Positions 1-8,423 of a stretch of 25,895 bases of DNA are shown in pieces (the first letter of the stretch is position 1; every line of letters starts with the position of its first letter). Source of the DNA: JADHUC01 sp964617665. Its GTDB lineage: Bacteria; Planctomycetota; Planctomycetia; Pirellulales; Pirellulaceae. Both the position numbers and the translations under genes were made by a program. The stretch lies in NCBI GenBank assembly GCA_964617665.1, contig CAZUAH010000158.1, forward strand, positions 1 to 25,895, read 5' to 3'. Below the pieces are notes generated by a model. That model saw only the letters and a list, made by a program, of their open reading frames with translations, was not told the DNA's origin and made no database searches.

Positions 1-1
1 G

Positions 2-1795
2 GTCTCAGCGCACGCGGCATCGGCCCGGGATGACGGCATGCTAGAGGACGCTCGGGCCAGCGTTCTGTTCGTCAATGTGGATGACTGGAACGACTGGAAC
101 GAAGTGCTCCAAGGACACCCGCAGGCGATAACGCCAAATATCAAGCGGCTCGCCGAACGCGGAGTGGTGTTTGATAACGCCGTTTGTGCATCGCCGACCT
201 GTTTTCCGTCGAGAACCGCGCTCTTTTCCGGAGTTCATCCAGCGCGTTCCGGCAACGTTACCAACCGCAACGCAATCAACCGTTGGCCTTCCTATGTGCC
301 GGATGCCGTGACGCTGCCGAAGCATTTTTCCAGTCAGGGTTGGAAAAGCATCGGCATTGCCAAGAATTTTCATAACGGGGATAAATCGGAGTTTGACCGG
401 TACATCAAGGTGGACAAGAAGATCAAGGAAGTTAAGGAAAGCGGGAGCCAGTGGAAAGGACCGCGACGCTGGGCTTATGCTGCGGTGCCGAGGACCGAGA
501 TGCCGGACTACATTGCGGTCAGCCATGGAATCCAGCAGATCAATGCCGCGGAGGAGCCGCTATTCCTCTCGCTGGGCATCTACCTCCCGCACGTTCCCTG
601 GGTGGCGCCGAAAGAGTATTTCGATAAATTCCCGCTGGAGGATATCGAACTCCCGGAACACCGTGCCGACGATCTCAACGATCTGCCGGAACGTTTAAAA
701 CTGTTGGTGAGCAGTGAAGCCTGTTTCGGTCCCGGTTTCCATAACATGCTGGTAAAGTCCGGCGATAACAAGGGGTTTGTTCGGGCGTATCTGGCTTGCG
801 TAAATTTTGCCGACGAGCAGCTAGGTCGGCTTTTGGATGCCTGGGACGCGAGTCCGCATTCGAAAGACGGATATATCGTTCTATGGAGCGATCACGGTTA
901 TATGCTGGGCGAAAAGGGCGGCTGGTCGAAAATGAAGCCGTGGTACGATTCCGGGCATTGCAATTTAATCATAGCCGGACCGGGCATCGCCAAGGGCGCG
1001 GTATGCCAAAAAGCCGTTTCGCTTCAGGACCTCTATCCGACGCTGATCGATTTACTGGAACTTCCGCCGCCACCGCAAAAGATCGACGGAAATAGCCTCG
1101 TACCGTTGCTCCAGAATCCAGACTCCGATTGGGATAAACCCGTCGTGATGTCAGGCGAGGAAGACGGCATCCGCTACGACAGCGTTTTGGATAACGACTA
1201 CCGAATGACGCGATTGGTTACGGGTGAAACCGAACTTTATAGACTCGGCGACGATCCGCACGAGTTTGATAATCTTGCGAGGAAACCCGCATACGCATCG
1301 GTCATCGAGCGATTATCAAAACATCTGACGTTCCGTTATCCGGAAATCCCGGCGGACGGCTGGATCGAGGCGGAAGCGATTCCGTGCCAGACCTCGGGCG
1401 ACTACAAAATTCGCACAAACTGCCATTTCCGGCAAACGCTTTCCAGTGCATCGGGCGGCGGGGTGGTCTGTGCCGATCTCCATGGCGGAAAGGGCAGCTA
1501 TATTGATTTTGTGCTGGATGTTAAGGATGTCGGAACCTACGCGCTTGGCGCGACGCTCTCGGTGGGTGGGGCCTGTGCGGTACTGGTGGACGATGTGGTG
1601 GATGTCGCCGCTCAGGCAGACACCGGGTACCCGATGAAAACAGTCGGCACGGTCGAACCCGGCAGCGGTGGACTCAAAGACGTTTCGTTCGGCACCGTTA
1701 CGTTTGATCAACCCGGACTCAAGCTCATCCGTTTTATGTCCGGCGTTTCGAAGCAGCGTTTGCAGGTTGACCGGATTCGGCTCCAAATACAGTAG
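2..1795 (+). CDS. Secreted sulfatase, iduronate-2-sulfatase-like, with C-terminal beta domain (5' partial)
   Basis: Predicted type I sulfatase hydrolysing sulfate esters on a glycan outside the cytoplasm. The reading frame is open to the left edge. Its first codons read VSAHAASARDDG, which looks like the end of a signal peptide, so the true start lies outside the window and the ATG at 38 is probably internal. Numbering from that ATG: metal-binding Asp pair D15-D16 in FVNVDDW, formylglycine motif C55-F-P-S-R59 followed by TALFSG, and a later metal site SDHG. The stretch LPHVPWVAPKEYFDKFPLE resembles iduronate-2-sulfatases. Residues from about 450 to 585 form an extra Ser/Gly/Val-rich beta region (starting near GWIEAEA) that resembles a carbohydrate-binding or jelly-roll module; this part is inference. 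The FAD oxidoreductase follows after about 50 bases. The substrate cannot be named from sequence. Confidence 0.9.
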   Translation, partial: VSAHAASARDDGMLEDARASVLFVNVDDWNDWNEVLQGHPQAITPNIKRLAERGVVFDNAVCASPTCFPSRTALFSGVHPARSGNVTNRNAINRWPSYVPDAVTLPKHFSSQGWKSIGIAKNFHNGDKSEFDRYIKVDKKIKEVKESGSQWKGPRRWAYAAVPRTEMPDYIAVSHGIQQINAAEEPLFLSLGIYLPHVPWVAPKEYFDKFPLEDIELPEHRADDLNDLPERLKLLVSSEACFGPGFHNMLVKSGDNKGFVRAYLACVNFADEQLGRLLDAWDASPHSKDGYIVLWSDHGYMLGEKGGWSKMKPWYDSGHCNLIIAGPGIAKGAVCQKAVSLQDLYPTLIDLLELPPPPQKIDGNSLVPLLQNPDSDWDKPVVMSGEEDGIRYDSVLDNDYRMTRLVTGETELYRLGDDPHEFDNLARKPAYASVIERLSKHLTFRYPEIPADGWIEAEAIPCQTSGDYKIRTNCHFRQTLSSASGGGVVCADLHGGKGSYIDFVLDVKDVGTYALGATLSVGGACAVLVDDVVDVAAQADTGYPMKTVGTVEPGSGGLKDVSFGTVTFDQPGLKLIRFMSGVSKQRLQVDRIRLQIQ

Positions 1796-1847
1796 CATCC
1801 ACAGCCACATAGCAGAAAGCGGGAATGCACATCAGGAGATCAAAGAG

Positions 1848-3245
1848 ATGAAAGACAATCACATCGGAAGACGTCAGTTCGTGCGGTACTCCGCCGCCGG
1901 TATCGCGGCGGTCGCCTCGGCAAAAGCGCTGGCGGAAGAGTCGATTGCCTCGGCGCAATCTAGCAAACACCTCCACAACAAAGAGACGAAAGAAGCCGAT
2001 GTGCTGGTCGTCGGCGGGGGAACGGCCGGGGTGATCGCGGCGCTTCAGGCCGCCCGGGCAGGATGCCGAACCATTCTGGTTGAAAATGGAAGTATGTTGG
2101 GCGGCACAATGACCGTCGGCGGCGTCGCATTCCCCGGCCTGTTTCATGCCTGGGGTCGTCAGATTATTGCTGGGATCGGCTGGGAATTGGTAACCGACAC
2201 GGTGAAATTCGACGACGGCAGGCTTCCCGATTTCAGCATTCCCACCGGGAGATCTCACCCGAGGCATCAAGTACGTATCAACCCGAGTATCTATGCGCTG
2301 TTAGCGGAAGAAAAATGCCTACAAGCCGGCGTTGAGCTTCGCTACTACGAAACTCCGGTCAAGGCGGAATATACCGAGGGTCGGTGGAACATCGAAGTCG
2401 TCGGGAAAGGAACTCGGATGACCATTCGGTGTAAGCAGCTAATCGACTGTACCGGCAATGGGTACATGACCGCGCTGGCGGGCTATCCGGTTTTGCGCGA
2501 GGACGTAATCCAGCCGGGTTCACTGATGTTCAAGATAGGCGAATACGACAGTCGCTCGGTGGACCAAAAGCTGCTGCGGGAGAAATACGAAGAAGCGGTG
2601 AAAGACGGACGGTTGGTGCGAAAGGAATTCAGAAACAAGATAGAAGGCTTACTTAAGAAGGCTGGCAACAATATCCACCACATCAGCAATGCTGATTCAA
2701 CCACCTCGGCGGCGCACACCGCAACGAATATTGAGAGTCGCACAACGTTGCTCGAAACCCTGCGGTTTTTGCGCGAGGAGGTCCCCGGTTGTGAAAAGAC
2801 GAAGCTGCTCTCGATGCAGCCCGAAACGGCGATTCGGGAAACGTACCGGGTCGAGGGGGAATATGAGATTACCGAGTCCGATTACACGAGCGGAAAGCTG
2901 TTTGACGATGCGGTCTGCTATTCGTTTTACCCGATCGATGTTCATGATGAGCACGGGGTGCGACCGGAGCATCTATCCGAAGGCGTCTTTCCCACCGTTC
3001 CTCTCCGGGCATTGGTGCCGAAAAACAGCAAGAACTTGCTGGTTGCCGGTCGGTGCGTAAGTAGTGACCGCAGGGCGAATTCCGCCCTGCGCGTTCAAGC
3101 CTCCTGTATGGCGATGGGGCAGGCGGCTGGTGCGGCGGCGGTTCTGGCGGTGGCACGCAACACGACGCCGCTCGAGGTGCCACTGAAGGATATTCGGACG
3201 TTGCTCGCGGAACACAACGCGATTCTGCCCGAAGCAAACGCATAG
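1848..3245 (+). CDS. Tat-exported FAD-dependent oxidoreductase
   Basis: Predicted flavoprotein of the FAD_oxidored (PF12831) type, 465 aa. The ATG at 1848 is chosen because AGGAGAT lies 7 bases upstream and the product then opens with a twin-arginine signal (GRRQFVRYSAAG, residues 7-18) and a hydrophobic segment. The frame is open further upstream into the preceding gene, but that part has no start signal. The Rossmann motif VVGGGTAG (residues 54-61) with E79 at the end of the second strand is the ADP-binding fold. The C-terminal block VAGRCVSSDRRANSALRVQ followed by MGQAAGAAA is typical of this family in PVC bacteria. It lies between two sulfatases in the same direction. A role in oxidising a sugar or related catabolite is inference; the substrate and electron acceptor are unknown. 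Confidence 0.9.
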   Translation: MKDNHIGRRQFVRYSAAGIAAVASAKALAEESIASAQSSKHLHNKETKEADVLVVGGGTAGVIAALQAARAGCRTILVENGSMLGGTMTVGGVAFPGLFHAWGRQIIAGIGWELVTDTVKFDDGRLPDFSIPTGRSHPRHQVRINPSIYALLAEEKCLQAGVELRYYETPVKAEYTEGRWNIEVVGKGTRMTIRCKQLIDCTGNGYMTALAGYPVLREDVIQPGSLMFKIGEYDSRSVDQKLLREKYEEAVKDGRLVRKEFRNKIEGLLKKAGNNIHHISNADSTTSAAHTATNIESRTTLLETLRFLREEVPGCEKTKLLSMQPETAIRETYRVEGEYEITESDYTSGKLFDDAVCYSFYPIDVHDEHGVRPEHLSEGVFPTVPLRALVPKNSKNLLVAGRCVSSDRRANSALRVQASCMAMGQAAGAAAVLAVARNTTPLEVPLKDIRTLLAEHNAILPEANA

Positions 3246-3269
3246 GACGAGCGGCAGATGAGAATTTAC

Positions 3270-3333
3270 CCGTGGGGCAAGCTTCCAGCTTGCCTTCTTC
3301 GGCAGAATCGCAAGCTGGAAGCTTACGCCACGG
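3270..3333. repeat. REP-like inverted repeat (23-bp arms)
   Basis: Arms 3270-3292 and 3311-3333 are reverse complements at 21 of 23 positions, with an 18-base loop. The core AAGCTTCCAGCTTG is itself partly palindromic. It sits in the short gap between the FAD oxidoreductase and the next sulfatase. It resembles the dispersed intergenic palindromes of PVC genomes. In RNA it would fold into a strong hairpin that could act as a processing site or weak terminator, although no T-run follows. Confidence 0.85.
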
Positions 3334-3384
3334 TATGAATCCAACCGCCCAGAACAAAAAACACCTCAGACAAAGAGGAGATAG

Positions 3385-4821
3385 ATGACAATGAAAGACA
3401 TCAACAGACGAGCGTTTATTCATCAATCCGCCATGGTGTTTCTTGCCGCCGCCACACTGCTTGGAGCGGGGGCAAACGCTTTTGCCGAAAACCGGGATAC
3501 ACGCAAGCCCAATATCCTGTTGATCATGACAGATCAGCAGCACGCCCGCATGATGAGTTGCGCAGGCAACAAGTGCCTAAAGACTCCAGCCCTGGATGCG
3601 ATGGCGGCGGATGGTATTCGCTTCGAGAAAGCATATAGCGCGAATCCCGTGTGCGTGCCCAGCCGCATAAGCATGGCAACGGGCGTCATGCCTTGCCGCC
3701 TTGGCGCGGACGACAATCACACGGGCAGCGCGATCAAGCAACTCCCGCCTGAAGTGGATGCGAATTCAATGGGCAAGCTGTTGAAGCGAGCCGGTTACGA
3801 CACGTTCTACGGTGGAAAAGTGCATATGTGCAGGTCGCTGGTCCCTCGGAACGCAGGCTACGACGAGTATTACCGAGATTCACGCGATGAGCTGCCTACG
3901 GCCTGTGTTGAATTCATCAAGAGGAAGCGGGACAAGCCGTTCTTTGCGGTGGCATCTTTCATCAATCCACACGACGTCTGTTTCGCCCACAAGGCCCACA
4001 CGGGCCAGAAATCCAATGTCATGGATCTTCACCAGAAGGCCGCTGCACTGCCTTTGGACGAACTGCCTCCGCTTCCTGACAACTATCGCATACAGCAGAA
4101 TGAGCCTTCAGCCATTCAAGCCCATTTGAGTGCCAGGGCCACAACACCGACCTCGACGATGCGTGAGGAGTATGACGAGAAAGCCTGGCGAATCAATCGC
4201 TGGATCTATCACCGCCTCACCGAACGAGTCGATGGTGAAATCGGCAGAATTCTTAACGGCTTGAAAAAGGCCAGTCTCGAAGACAACACGCTGATCATCT
4301 TCACCAGTGACCACGGGAATATGGATGCAAGCCACCGGTTGGCATCCAAGGGGATGTTCTATGAGGAGTCGGTAGGCGTTCCGTTTATCCTGAAATACAA
4401 AGGAAGCATTCCGGCTGGCCGAATCGACCGGAAACATCTCGTCTCCACGGGGCTCGATATCCTGCCGACAATCTGTGATTACGCAGGTATCGACATTCCC
4501 GAACACCTTCTGGGCAGAAGCCTTCGTCCGGTGGCCGAAGGCGAAGCTGTCGATGACTGGCGGACGTACGTAGCGTCCGAGAATCATTACACTCGAATGA
4601 TCCGCAGTCAGAGATATAAGTACTGTGCCTTCGACGATCCCGACAGCAAGGAGTCTCTGGTGGACATGGAGAACGATCCCGGGGAAATGCGAAACCTTGT
4701 TGATGACCCCGAATTCCAGAACGTACTGGCAGAGCATCGGAGACTGCTTGCTGACTGGAGCAAGATCTCCGGCGATAACGACGCCTCGAAATACTTGCGC
4801 AAGGACTACATCCAGAGATGA
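3385..4821 (+). CDS. Tat-type secreted sulfatase (DQQ subgroup)
   Basis: Type I sulfatase, 478 aa. Two starts are possible. The ATG at 3385 has GAGGAG only 4 bases upstream, while the ATG at 3391 has it 10 bases upstream and gives MKDINRRAF. Either way the N-terminus carries an RR-x-F twin-arginine-like signal with a long hydrophobic stretch ending near residue 34. Numbering from 3385: metal residue D50 followed by Q51-Q52, formylglycine motif C90-V-P-S-R94, substrate-side GGKVH, INPHD, and the later TSDHGN metal site. It is clearly related to the sulfatase at 20960: both share DQQ, MMSC-x-GNK, GxRFEKAY and NPVCVP, and are the same kind of length. The stop overlaps the next start by 4 bases. 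The exact sulfate ester cleaved is unknown. Confidence 0.92.
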   Translation: MTMKDINRRAFIHQSAMVFLAAATLLGAGANAFAENRDTRKPNILLIMTDQQHARMMSCAGNKCLKTPALDAMAADGIRFEKAYSANPVCVPSRISMATGVMPCRLGADDNHTGSAIKQLPPEVDANSMGKLLKRAGYDTFYGGKVHMCRSLVPRNAGYDEYYRDSRDELPTACVEFIKRKRDKPFFAVASFINPHDVCFAHKAHTGQKSNVMDLHQKAAALPLDELPPLPDNYRIQQNEPSAIQAHLSARATTPTSTMREEYDEKAWRINRWIYHRLTERVDGEIGRILNGLKKASLEDNTLIIFTSDHGNMDASHRLASKGMFYEESVGVPFILKYKGSIPAGRIDRKHLVSTGLDILPTICDYAGIDIPEHLLGRSLRPVAEGEAVDDWRTYVASENHYTRMIRSQRYKYCAFDDPDSKESLVDMENDPGEMRNLVDDPEFQNVLAEHRRLLADWSKISGDNDASKYLRKDYIQR

Positions 4822-6044
4822 GGAAGAAATGGCTGACAATGAGAGATGTTGGAAGGCGAATGGGTTTCATCATCATCGCCATTGGGCTTCATTGCGGGCC
4901 TTCATGTGCTGAGCTGCCGACCTCCGCACAAATGGCGTGTGAACGACCGCTGGTCGGCGTCAACTACTTCGCCGGCTGGTGGAGGGAACTGCCGAACAAG
5001 TGGCACGGACAGGGATGGAATGCCGACCAGCCGGACTGGCGTCCCGAGTTTCCGGACCGTGTGCCACTTCTCGGCCAGTACAATGATCAGGCCACCATGA
5101 ATCGGGAGATCGTCGCCGCTGCCGGCCATGGAGTCGATTTCTTCGCCATCCTCTGGTATTACCCGAAGCCCGGGAGTCGCCAGGAGAAGTACGCGCCTTT
5201 GCTGAACAAGGGTCTCGAGACCTATCTGGCTTCGGACAATGCGGGAATGATGCGATTCTTCATCGAGTACTGCAATTCACCGGACTTCTCCGCGAGCGGC
5301 GAAGAGGAATGGGCCGCCTGCGTGGCGACGTGGTTAGAGGCAATGAAAAACCCGGCCTACCTCCGCGTCGATGGACGCCTGGTTTTCAAGGTTCACGGTA
5401 TCACCCAGTTCCTGCGGGCAAACGACAACGATCTGGACCTCTGCCGCCAACGCCTCGACACACTGCGGGATGCGGTGCGCAACGCCGGGCTGGGCGAGAT
5501 GATCATCGGAGTCGGTATCTCCGGACAAACGCCCCCGCTGGGAGCCAAGTGGCCACCGGCGGAGCTCTTCGATTTCACCGCGACCTACATGTGTGTGCCG
5601 AAGGCGGAAGAACGCGAGGCGGAACACCCCTACGCGACTCTCGCCGCGCAGGCCCGCACGACCCTCGGGAACCGCATCAGCGATCCGCTCCCATGGATGC
5701 CGTATCTCGCCGCCGGTTGGAACCCGCGTCCGTGGACCTATCCCAAGGCCGCCCCGCACTACCAGCGCTTCTTCACCTTCCCGACGCGCGCTGAATTCGC
5801 CGAGGAATTGAGGGCTATGAAGACAGCACTCACTAGACATTCCTCACTCGGATTGCCGAAGAAGGACAGCACCGTGCAGAAGGCGTTCACAATCTACGCA
5901 TGGAGTGAATTCGGCGAAGGCGGCATCGTGGCCCCGACCAAGGGGCGCGGGCATATGATGTTGCAGTGCCTCAAGGACGTCTTTCGGACGCCCGACACGG
6001 CTCAGCCGAAGGACGGGCATCAGAAGAGTCCGAAACGAAAATGA
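4818..6044 (+). CDS. Secreted GH99/WbsX-like (beta/alpha)8 protein
   Basis: A 408-aa protein starting at an ATG that overlaps the sulfatase stop (ATGA at 4818-4821), which suggests translational coupling. A hydrophobic segment GFIIIAIGLHCGPSCA near residues 16-31 looks like a Sec signal peptide. The mature part opens with LVGVNYFAGWW. It continues with PLLGQYNDQATMNREI, a block followed by GVDFFAILWYYP, and ends near residue 360 with YAWSEFGEGGIVAPT. This layout is that of the WbsX/GH99-like domain proteins (PF14307 and relatives) common in polysaccharide loci of this kind of bacterium. Enzymatic activity is inferred; the WSEFGEGG block holds the candidate acidic residues. It could act on an endo link of the same glycan as the flanking sulfatases. 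GH71-type assignment is the main alternative. Confidence 0.75.
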   Translation: MRKKWLTMRDVGRRMGFIIIAIGLHCGPSCAELPTSAQMACERPLVGVNYFAGWWRELPNKWHGQGWNADQPDWRPEFPDRVPLLGQYNDQATMNREIVAAAGHGVDFFAILWYYPKPGSRQEKYAPLLNKGLETYLASDNAGMMRFFIEYCNSPDFSASGEEEWAACVATWLEAMKNPAYLRVDGRLVFKVHGITQFLRANDNDLDLCRQRLDTLRDAVRNAGLGEMIIGVGISGQTPPLGAKWPPAELFDFTATYMCVPKAEEREAEHPYATLAAQARTTLGNRISDPLPWMPYLAAGWNPRPWTYPKAAPHYQRFFTFPTRAEFAEELRAMKTALTRHSSLGLPKKDSTVQKAFTIYAWSEFGEGGIVAPTKGRGHMMLQCLKDVFRTPDTAQPKDGHQKSPKRK

Positions 6045-6058
6045 AAGAGGTAGCAACA

Positions 6059-7435
6059 ATGAAAAACAATGGCATCGTACTCTTGCTGGTGCTGGCTTGT
6101 TTTCAGGCGGGGTGGACGAAAGCCGCCGATTCCAGACCGAATGTCATCCTGCTCTTCATTGATGATCTTGGCTATGGCGATACCGGACCGTTTGGTTGCA
6201 CCGATATCCCCACGCCGAACATCGATCGGCTCGCCAGAGAGGGTGTGGTTTTCACTCAAGCGTACGTCACGAACCCGCCGTGCTGTCCTAGCCGCTGCAG
6301 CCTGCTCATGGGAATGTACGGGCAGCGTTTCGGCAAATACGGTATGGCACGCGGTCTCCCGATTCCGGACGACAAGCCAACACTGGCGGAATTCATGCGC
6401 GACAACGGATACATTACCGGCCAGATTGGGAAATGGGATGTCGGCACCAAGTTTCAGGGCCCCTCCGCCCGCGGATTCATGGAGGTTGCCGAGCACCCGC
6501 CAAGGATTACAGACGGAAACCACTTCTTATGCAAAAACAAGGATGGAGAGGTGGTCTGGCTCACTGAAATCGACGGGGATAACTTAGTCGAGTTTGTTAA
6601 CCGGAATCGAACGAAAGACAAACCGTTCTTCATGTACTGGTCGCCCTTGGCGGTACACTCGTCTCACCGGGATATTCCCGAACACTTTGCGGCTCGCACC
6701 ACGGCACCGCAGAACCGTCGGAAACTCGGCGGCGGAATTGTCGCACTCGACGATCAGGTTGGTAAGCTGCTCGGTTGTCTGGATAAACACAAGATGCGCG
6801 AAAACACCTTGCTCATATTGTCCAGCGATAACGGGGCGAACGGCGGAGAGGGCGGCACATCGACTCCGTACCGGGGCGGAAAAGGAAAGGGTACGCAGCA
6901 GGTCGGCTGGACGCTTAGCCCGACGATTATTTCCTGGCCGGGCGTTGTTCCGCAAGGCGAGCGTTTCGATGGACTTTCCTGCACACTCGATTTCTACGCC
7001 ACCATCGCTTCCGCCGCGAAAGCCAGCCCCCCAGAGCATATCGATGGTGTCGATCTGATGCCCTATCTTCTCGGCAAAAGGAAAGGCGATGTTCACGAGT
7101 ATCTCTTCTGGCTGAACAACGATCCGATCGATGCGCCAAGACGTCATCTTGTCGCAGTCCGCTCGAAAAACTGGCGACTCTACCGTTATCGGGAGACGGA
7201 GCCCTGGCAACTCTTTGACCTGGCGAAAGACCCGCGCGAAGAAGAGAACGTTGCGGATCAGTTTCCAGAAATTGCCGAACAACTCGCCAAAAAGCACGCG
7301 GAGTGGAAGAGCACGCTTGCTCCATTATTGACGAAGTCAGAAGAAAGGTATGTGAACCCCGGCCCGGCCATCCCGAGGGGTTATGGCTGGGTTATTACTG
7401 ACGGCCGGGCAGTTCCCGAAAAGATAGAGAAATAG
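6059..7435 (+). CDS. Secreted arylsulfatase-like sulfatase with variant GKWD motif
   Basis: Type I sulfatase, 458 aa from the ATG at 6059. This start has AGAGG about 8 bases upstream and gives a clean Sec signal peptide (MKNNGIVLLLVLACFQAGWT). Another ATG at 6041 overlaps the previous stop but adds only six residues. Metal pair D35-D36 is in LLFIDDLGYGD. The formylglycine motif is C75-C-P-S-R79, in which C75 is the expected modified residue. The metal block SSDNGANGG and the R-G-G-K block occur later. The conserved GKWH motif of arylsulfatases reads GKWD here (D127), and the usual EGG-x-R-x-P stretch is replaced by VGWTLSP, so substrate recognition may differ from the classic family. It is the last gene before a 450-base gene-free region. 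Confidence 0.92.
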   Translation: MKNNGIVLLLVLACFQAGWTKAADSRPNVILLFIDDLGYGDTGPFGCTDIPTPNIDRLAREGVVFTQAYVTNPPCCPSRCSLLMGMYGQRFGKYGMARGLPIPDDKPTLAEFMRDNGYITGQIGKWDVGTKFQGPSARGFMEVAEHPPRITDGNHFLCKNKDGEVVWLTEIDGDNLVEFVNRNRTKDKPFFMYWSPLAVHSSHRDIPEHFAARTTAPQNRRKLGGGIVALDDQVGKLLGCLDKHKMRENTLLILSSDNGANGGEGGTSTPYRGGKGKGTQQVGWTLSPTIISWPGVVPQGERFDGLSCTLDFYATIASAAKASPPEHIDGVDLMPYLLGKRKGDVHEYLFWLNNDPIDAPRRHLVAVRSKNWRLYRYRETEPWQLFDLAKDPREEENVADQFPEIAEQLAKKHAEWKSTLAPLLTKSEERYVNPGPAIPRGYGWVITDGRAVPEKIEK

Positions 7436-7494
7436 TGAAAGGGCAAACACTCATTTTGGGCTCCATCCGACTTGGCATCGTTCGAGGAATTACT

Positions 7495-7561
7495 GAGCGG
7501 CAAGGCGCTAGCCGCCGGTCCGTTGAACCTGGAAAAACCGGCGGCTAGCGCCTTGCCGCTC
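7495..7561. repeat. Perfect 25-bp inverted repeat (hairpin)
   Basis: Arms 7495-7519 and 7537-7561 are perfect reverse complements over 25 bases, separated by 17 bases. The core GCGCTAGCCGCCGGT resembles the GC-rich dispersed palindromes known from Rhodopirellula-type genomes. It lies about 60 bases downstream of the sulfatase stop and could stop or protect the upstream transcript. Confidence 0.9.
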
Positions 7562-7709
7562 ACAGTCGTAGGCCGGAACGAGCAAACGCGGCACGTGCCG
7601 GATCTTCGGTCGCTGACCGTGCGTCGTTGCCAGAACAGAGCGTGGGACGGAGTGAAGGCGTTTGCGCTGCTCCGGCAGCACGTTGCGCGACCTTGGTCCG
7701 GCATACATG

Positions 7710-7746
7710 CTGGAAAAACCGGCGGCTAGCGGCGTGACGCTCACAG
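7710..7746. repeat. Second copy of the hairpin right arm
   Basis: Bases 7710-7731 repeat 7529-7550 exactly (22 bases). The next 15 bases match 7551-7565 at 12 positions, both ending CGCTCACAG. This copy lacks a matching left arm, so it looks like a half REP unit. Confidence 0.8.
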
Positions 7747-7825
7747 GAAATCGGACTCTTATTCCTCGAACGATGCTAGAAGTGAGCGGCATGACGAATG
7801 CATCCAGGCGACCATGACGCAAAAA

Positions 7826-7855
7826 GACAGAACTTTTTTTGTCCAATATTCTGTC
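7826..7855 (+). promoter_or_regulatory. Candidate ECF-type promoter or operator for the sigma factor
   Basis: GACAGAA (7826-7832) and TTCTGTC (7849-7855) form a 7-base inverted repeat. The same stretch holds GAACTT near 7830 and CTGTC at 7851, about 15 bases apart, resembling the GAAC...GTC layout of ECF promoters. It lies 38 bases before the chosen sigma start. It would fit an autoregulated promoter, but this rests on pattern only. Confidence 0.3.
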
Positions 7856-7892
7856 CTCGCGTGGACCTGTTGTGAAAGGGGCATTTTCAACG

Positions 7893-8423
7893 ATGCCAAC
7901 AACGGACCCCAACAGTGATCACGAACGCTTCACCCGCTTGCTCCTGGAGAGTGAACCGGTGATGCTGCGTTCGATTCTTGTCCTTGTTCCGAACCGGGCG
8001 GACGCGCGGGATATCCTGCAGGACACGGCAGTTGCCCTCTGGCGGCAGTTCGGTTCTTACGACCCGGAGCGGCCGTTCCTCCACTGGGCGATGGGCTTCG
8101 CGCGGATCGAGACCCGACGTTTTCTGGCGCGTCAGCAGCGGCGTGCCCAGCTCACCGAGGAGGCGATGGATGTGCTGGAGCAGGAAATGGAATGCGAGCC
8201 GGAGTTTGCCAACGCCATTGAGCGGCATCTCGCCACCTGCCTGACGAAACTCACAGAAAAGCAACGTCGGCTTATCCAGGGCTACTACCACGAAGGTCGC
8301 AGCCCGCAGTGGCTCTCGGAACGGGAGGGCCGGACGGTCGAGGCAATTTACAAAGCCATACAACGCATTCGGCGCAATCTGCAGACGTGTATCGAAAGGC
8401 AATCGAGAACGGAACTCGCATGA
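7893..8423 (+). CDS. ECF-type RNA polymerase sigma factor
   Basis: A 176-aa extracytoplasmic-function sigma factor that would direct RNA polymerase to a small set of promoters. The ATG at 7893 is chosen because AAAGGGG lies about 11 bases upstream and the N-terminus (FTRLLLESEPVMLRSILVLV) then matches the sigma-70 region 2 start. Region 2 covers about residues 10-82, with DARDILQDTAVALWRQF and HWAMGFARIETRRFLA. Region 4 covers about 115-170, with LTEKQRRLIQGYY and the helix-turn-helix recognition part GRTVEAIYKAIQRIRRNL. The sequence style matches the Rhodopirellula/Verrucomicrobium sigma family. The stop overlaps the start of an anti-sigma-like gene by 4 bases, the standard pairing. It may control the surrounding glycan genes; this is inference from position. 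Confidence 0.93.
   Translation: MPTTDPNSDHERFTRLLLESEPVMLRSILVLVPNRADARDILQDTAVALWRQFGSYDPERPFLHWAMGFARIETRRFLARQQRRAQLTEEAMDVLEQEMECEPEFANAIERHLATCLTKLTEKQRRLIQGYYHEGRSPQWLSEREGRTVEAIYKAIQRIRRNLQTCIERQSRTELA

Larger units (their letters stand above)
7475..7776. repeat. About 300-bp element bounded by 16-bp terminal inverted repeats
   Basis: The outer arms 7475-7490 and 7761-7776 (GCATCGTTCGAGGAAT and its complement) are perfect reverse complements over 16 bases. Between them lie a 25-bp hairpin (7495-7561) and a degenerate second copy of one hairpin arm (7710-7746). No ORF of note is encoded. The arrangement suits a non-autonomous, REP-composite or MITE-like element; I see no clear target-site duplication. 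Confidence 0.65.
7436..7892. other. Gene-free region with nested inverted repeats
   Basis: This 457-base stretch between the third sulfatase and the sigma factor holds no convincing gene. Its left two thirds are a repeat structure described separately (7475-7776). Its last part holds a possible promoter for the sigma factor (7826-7855) and a ribosome binding site, AAAGGGG at 7875-7881. I see no tRNA or known riboswitch in it. Confidence 0.7.

Noticed and set aside
1668..1847. N-terminal extension of the FAD oxidoreductase into the first sulfatase
   Set aside because: The extension overlaps coding sequence of the sulfatase and would bury the Tat signal; AGGAGAT before the ATG at 1848 marks the start.
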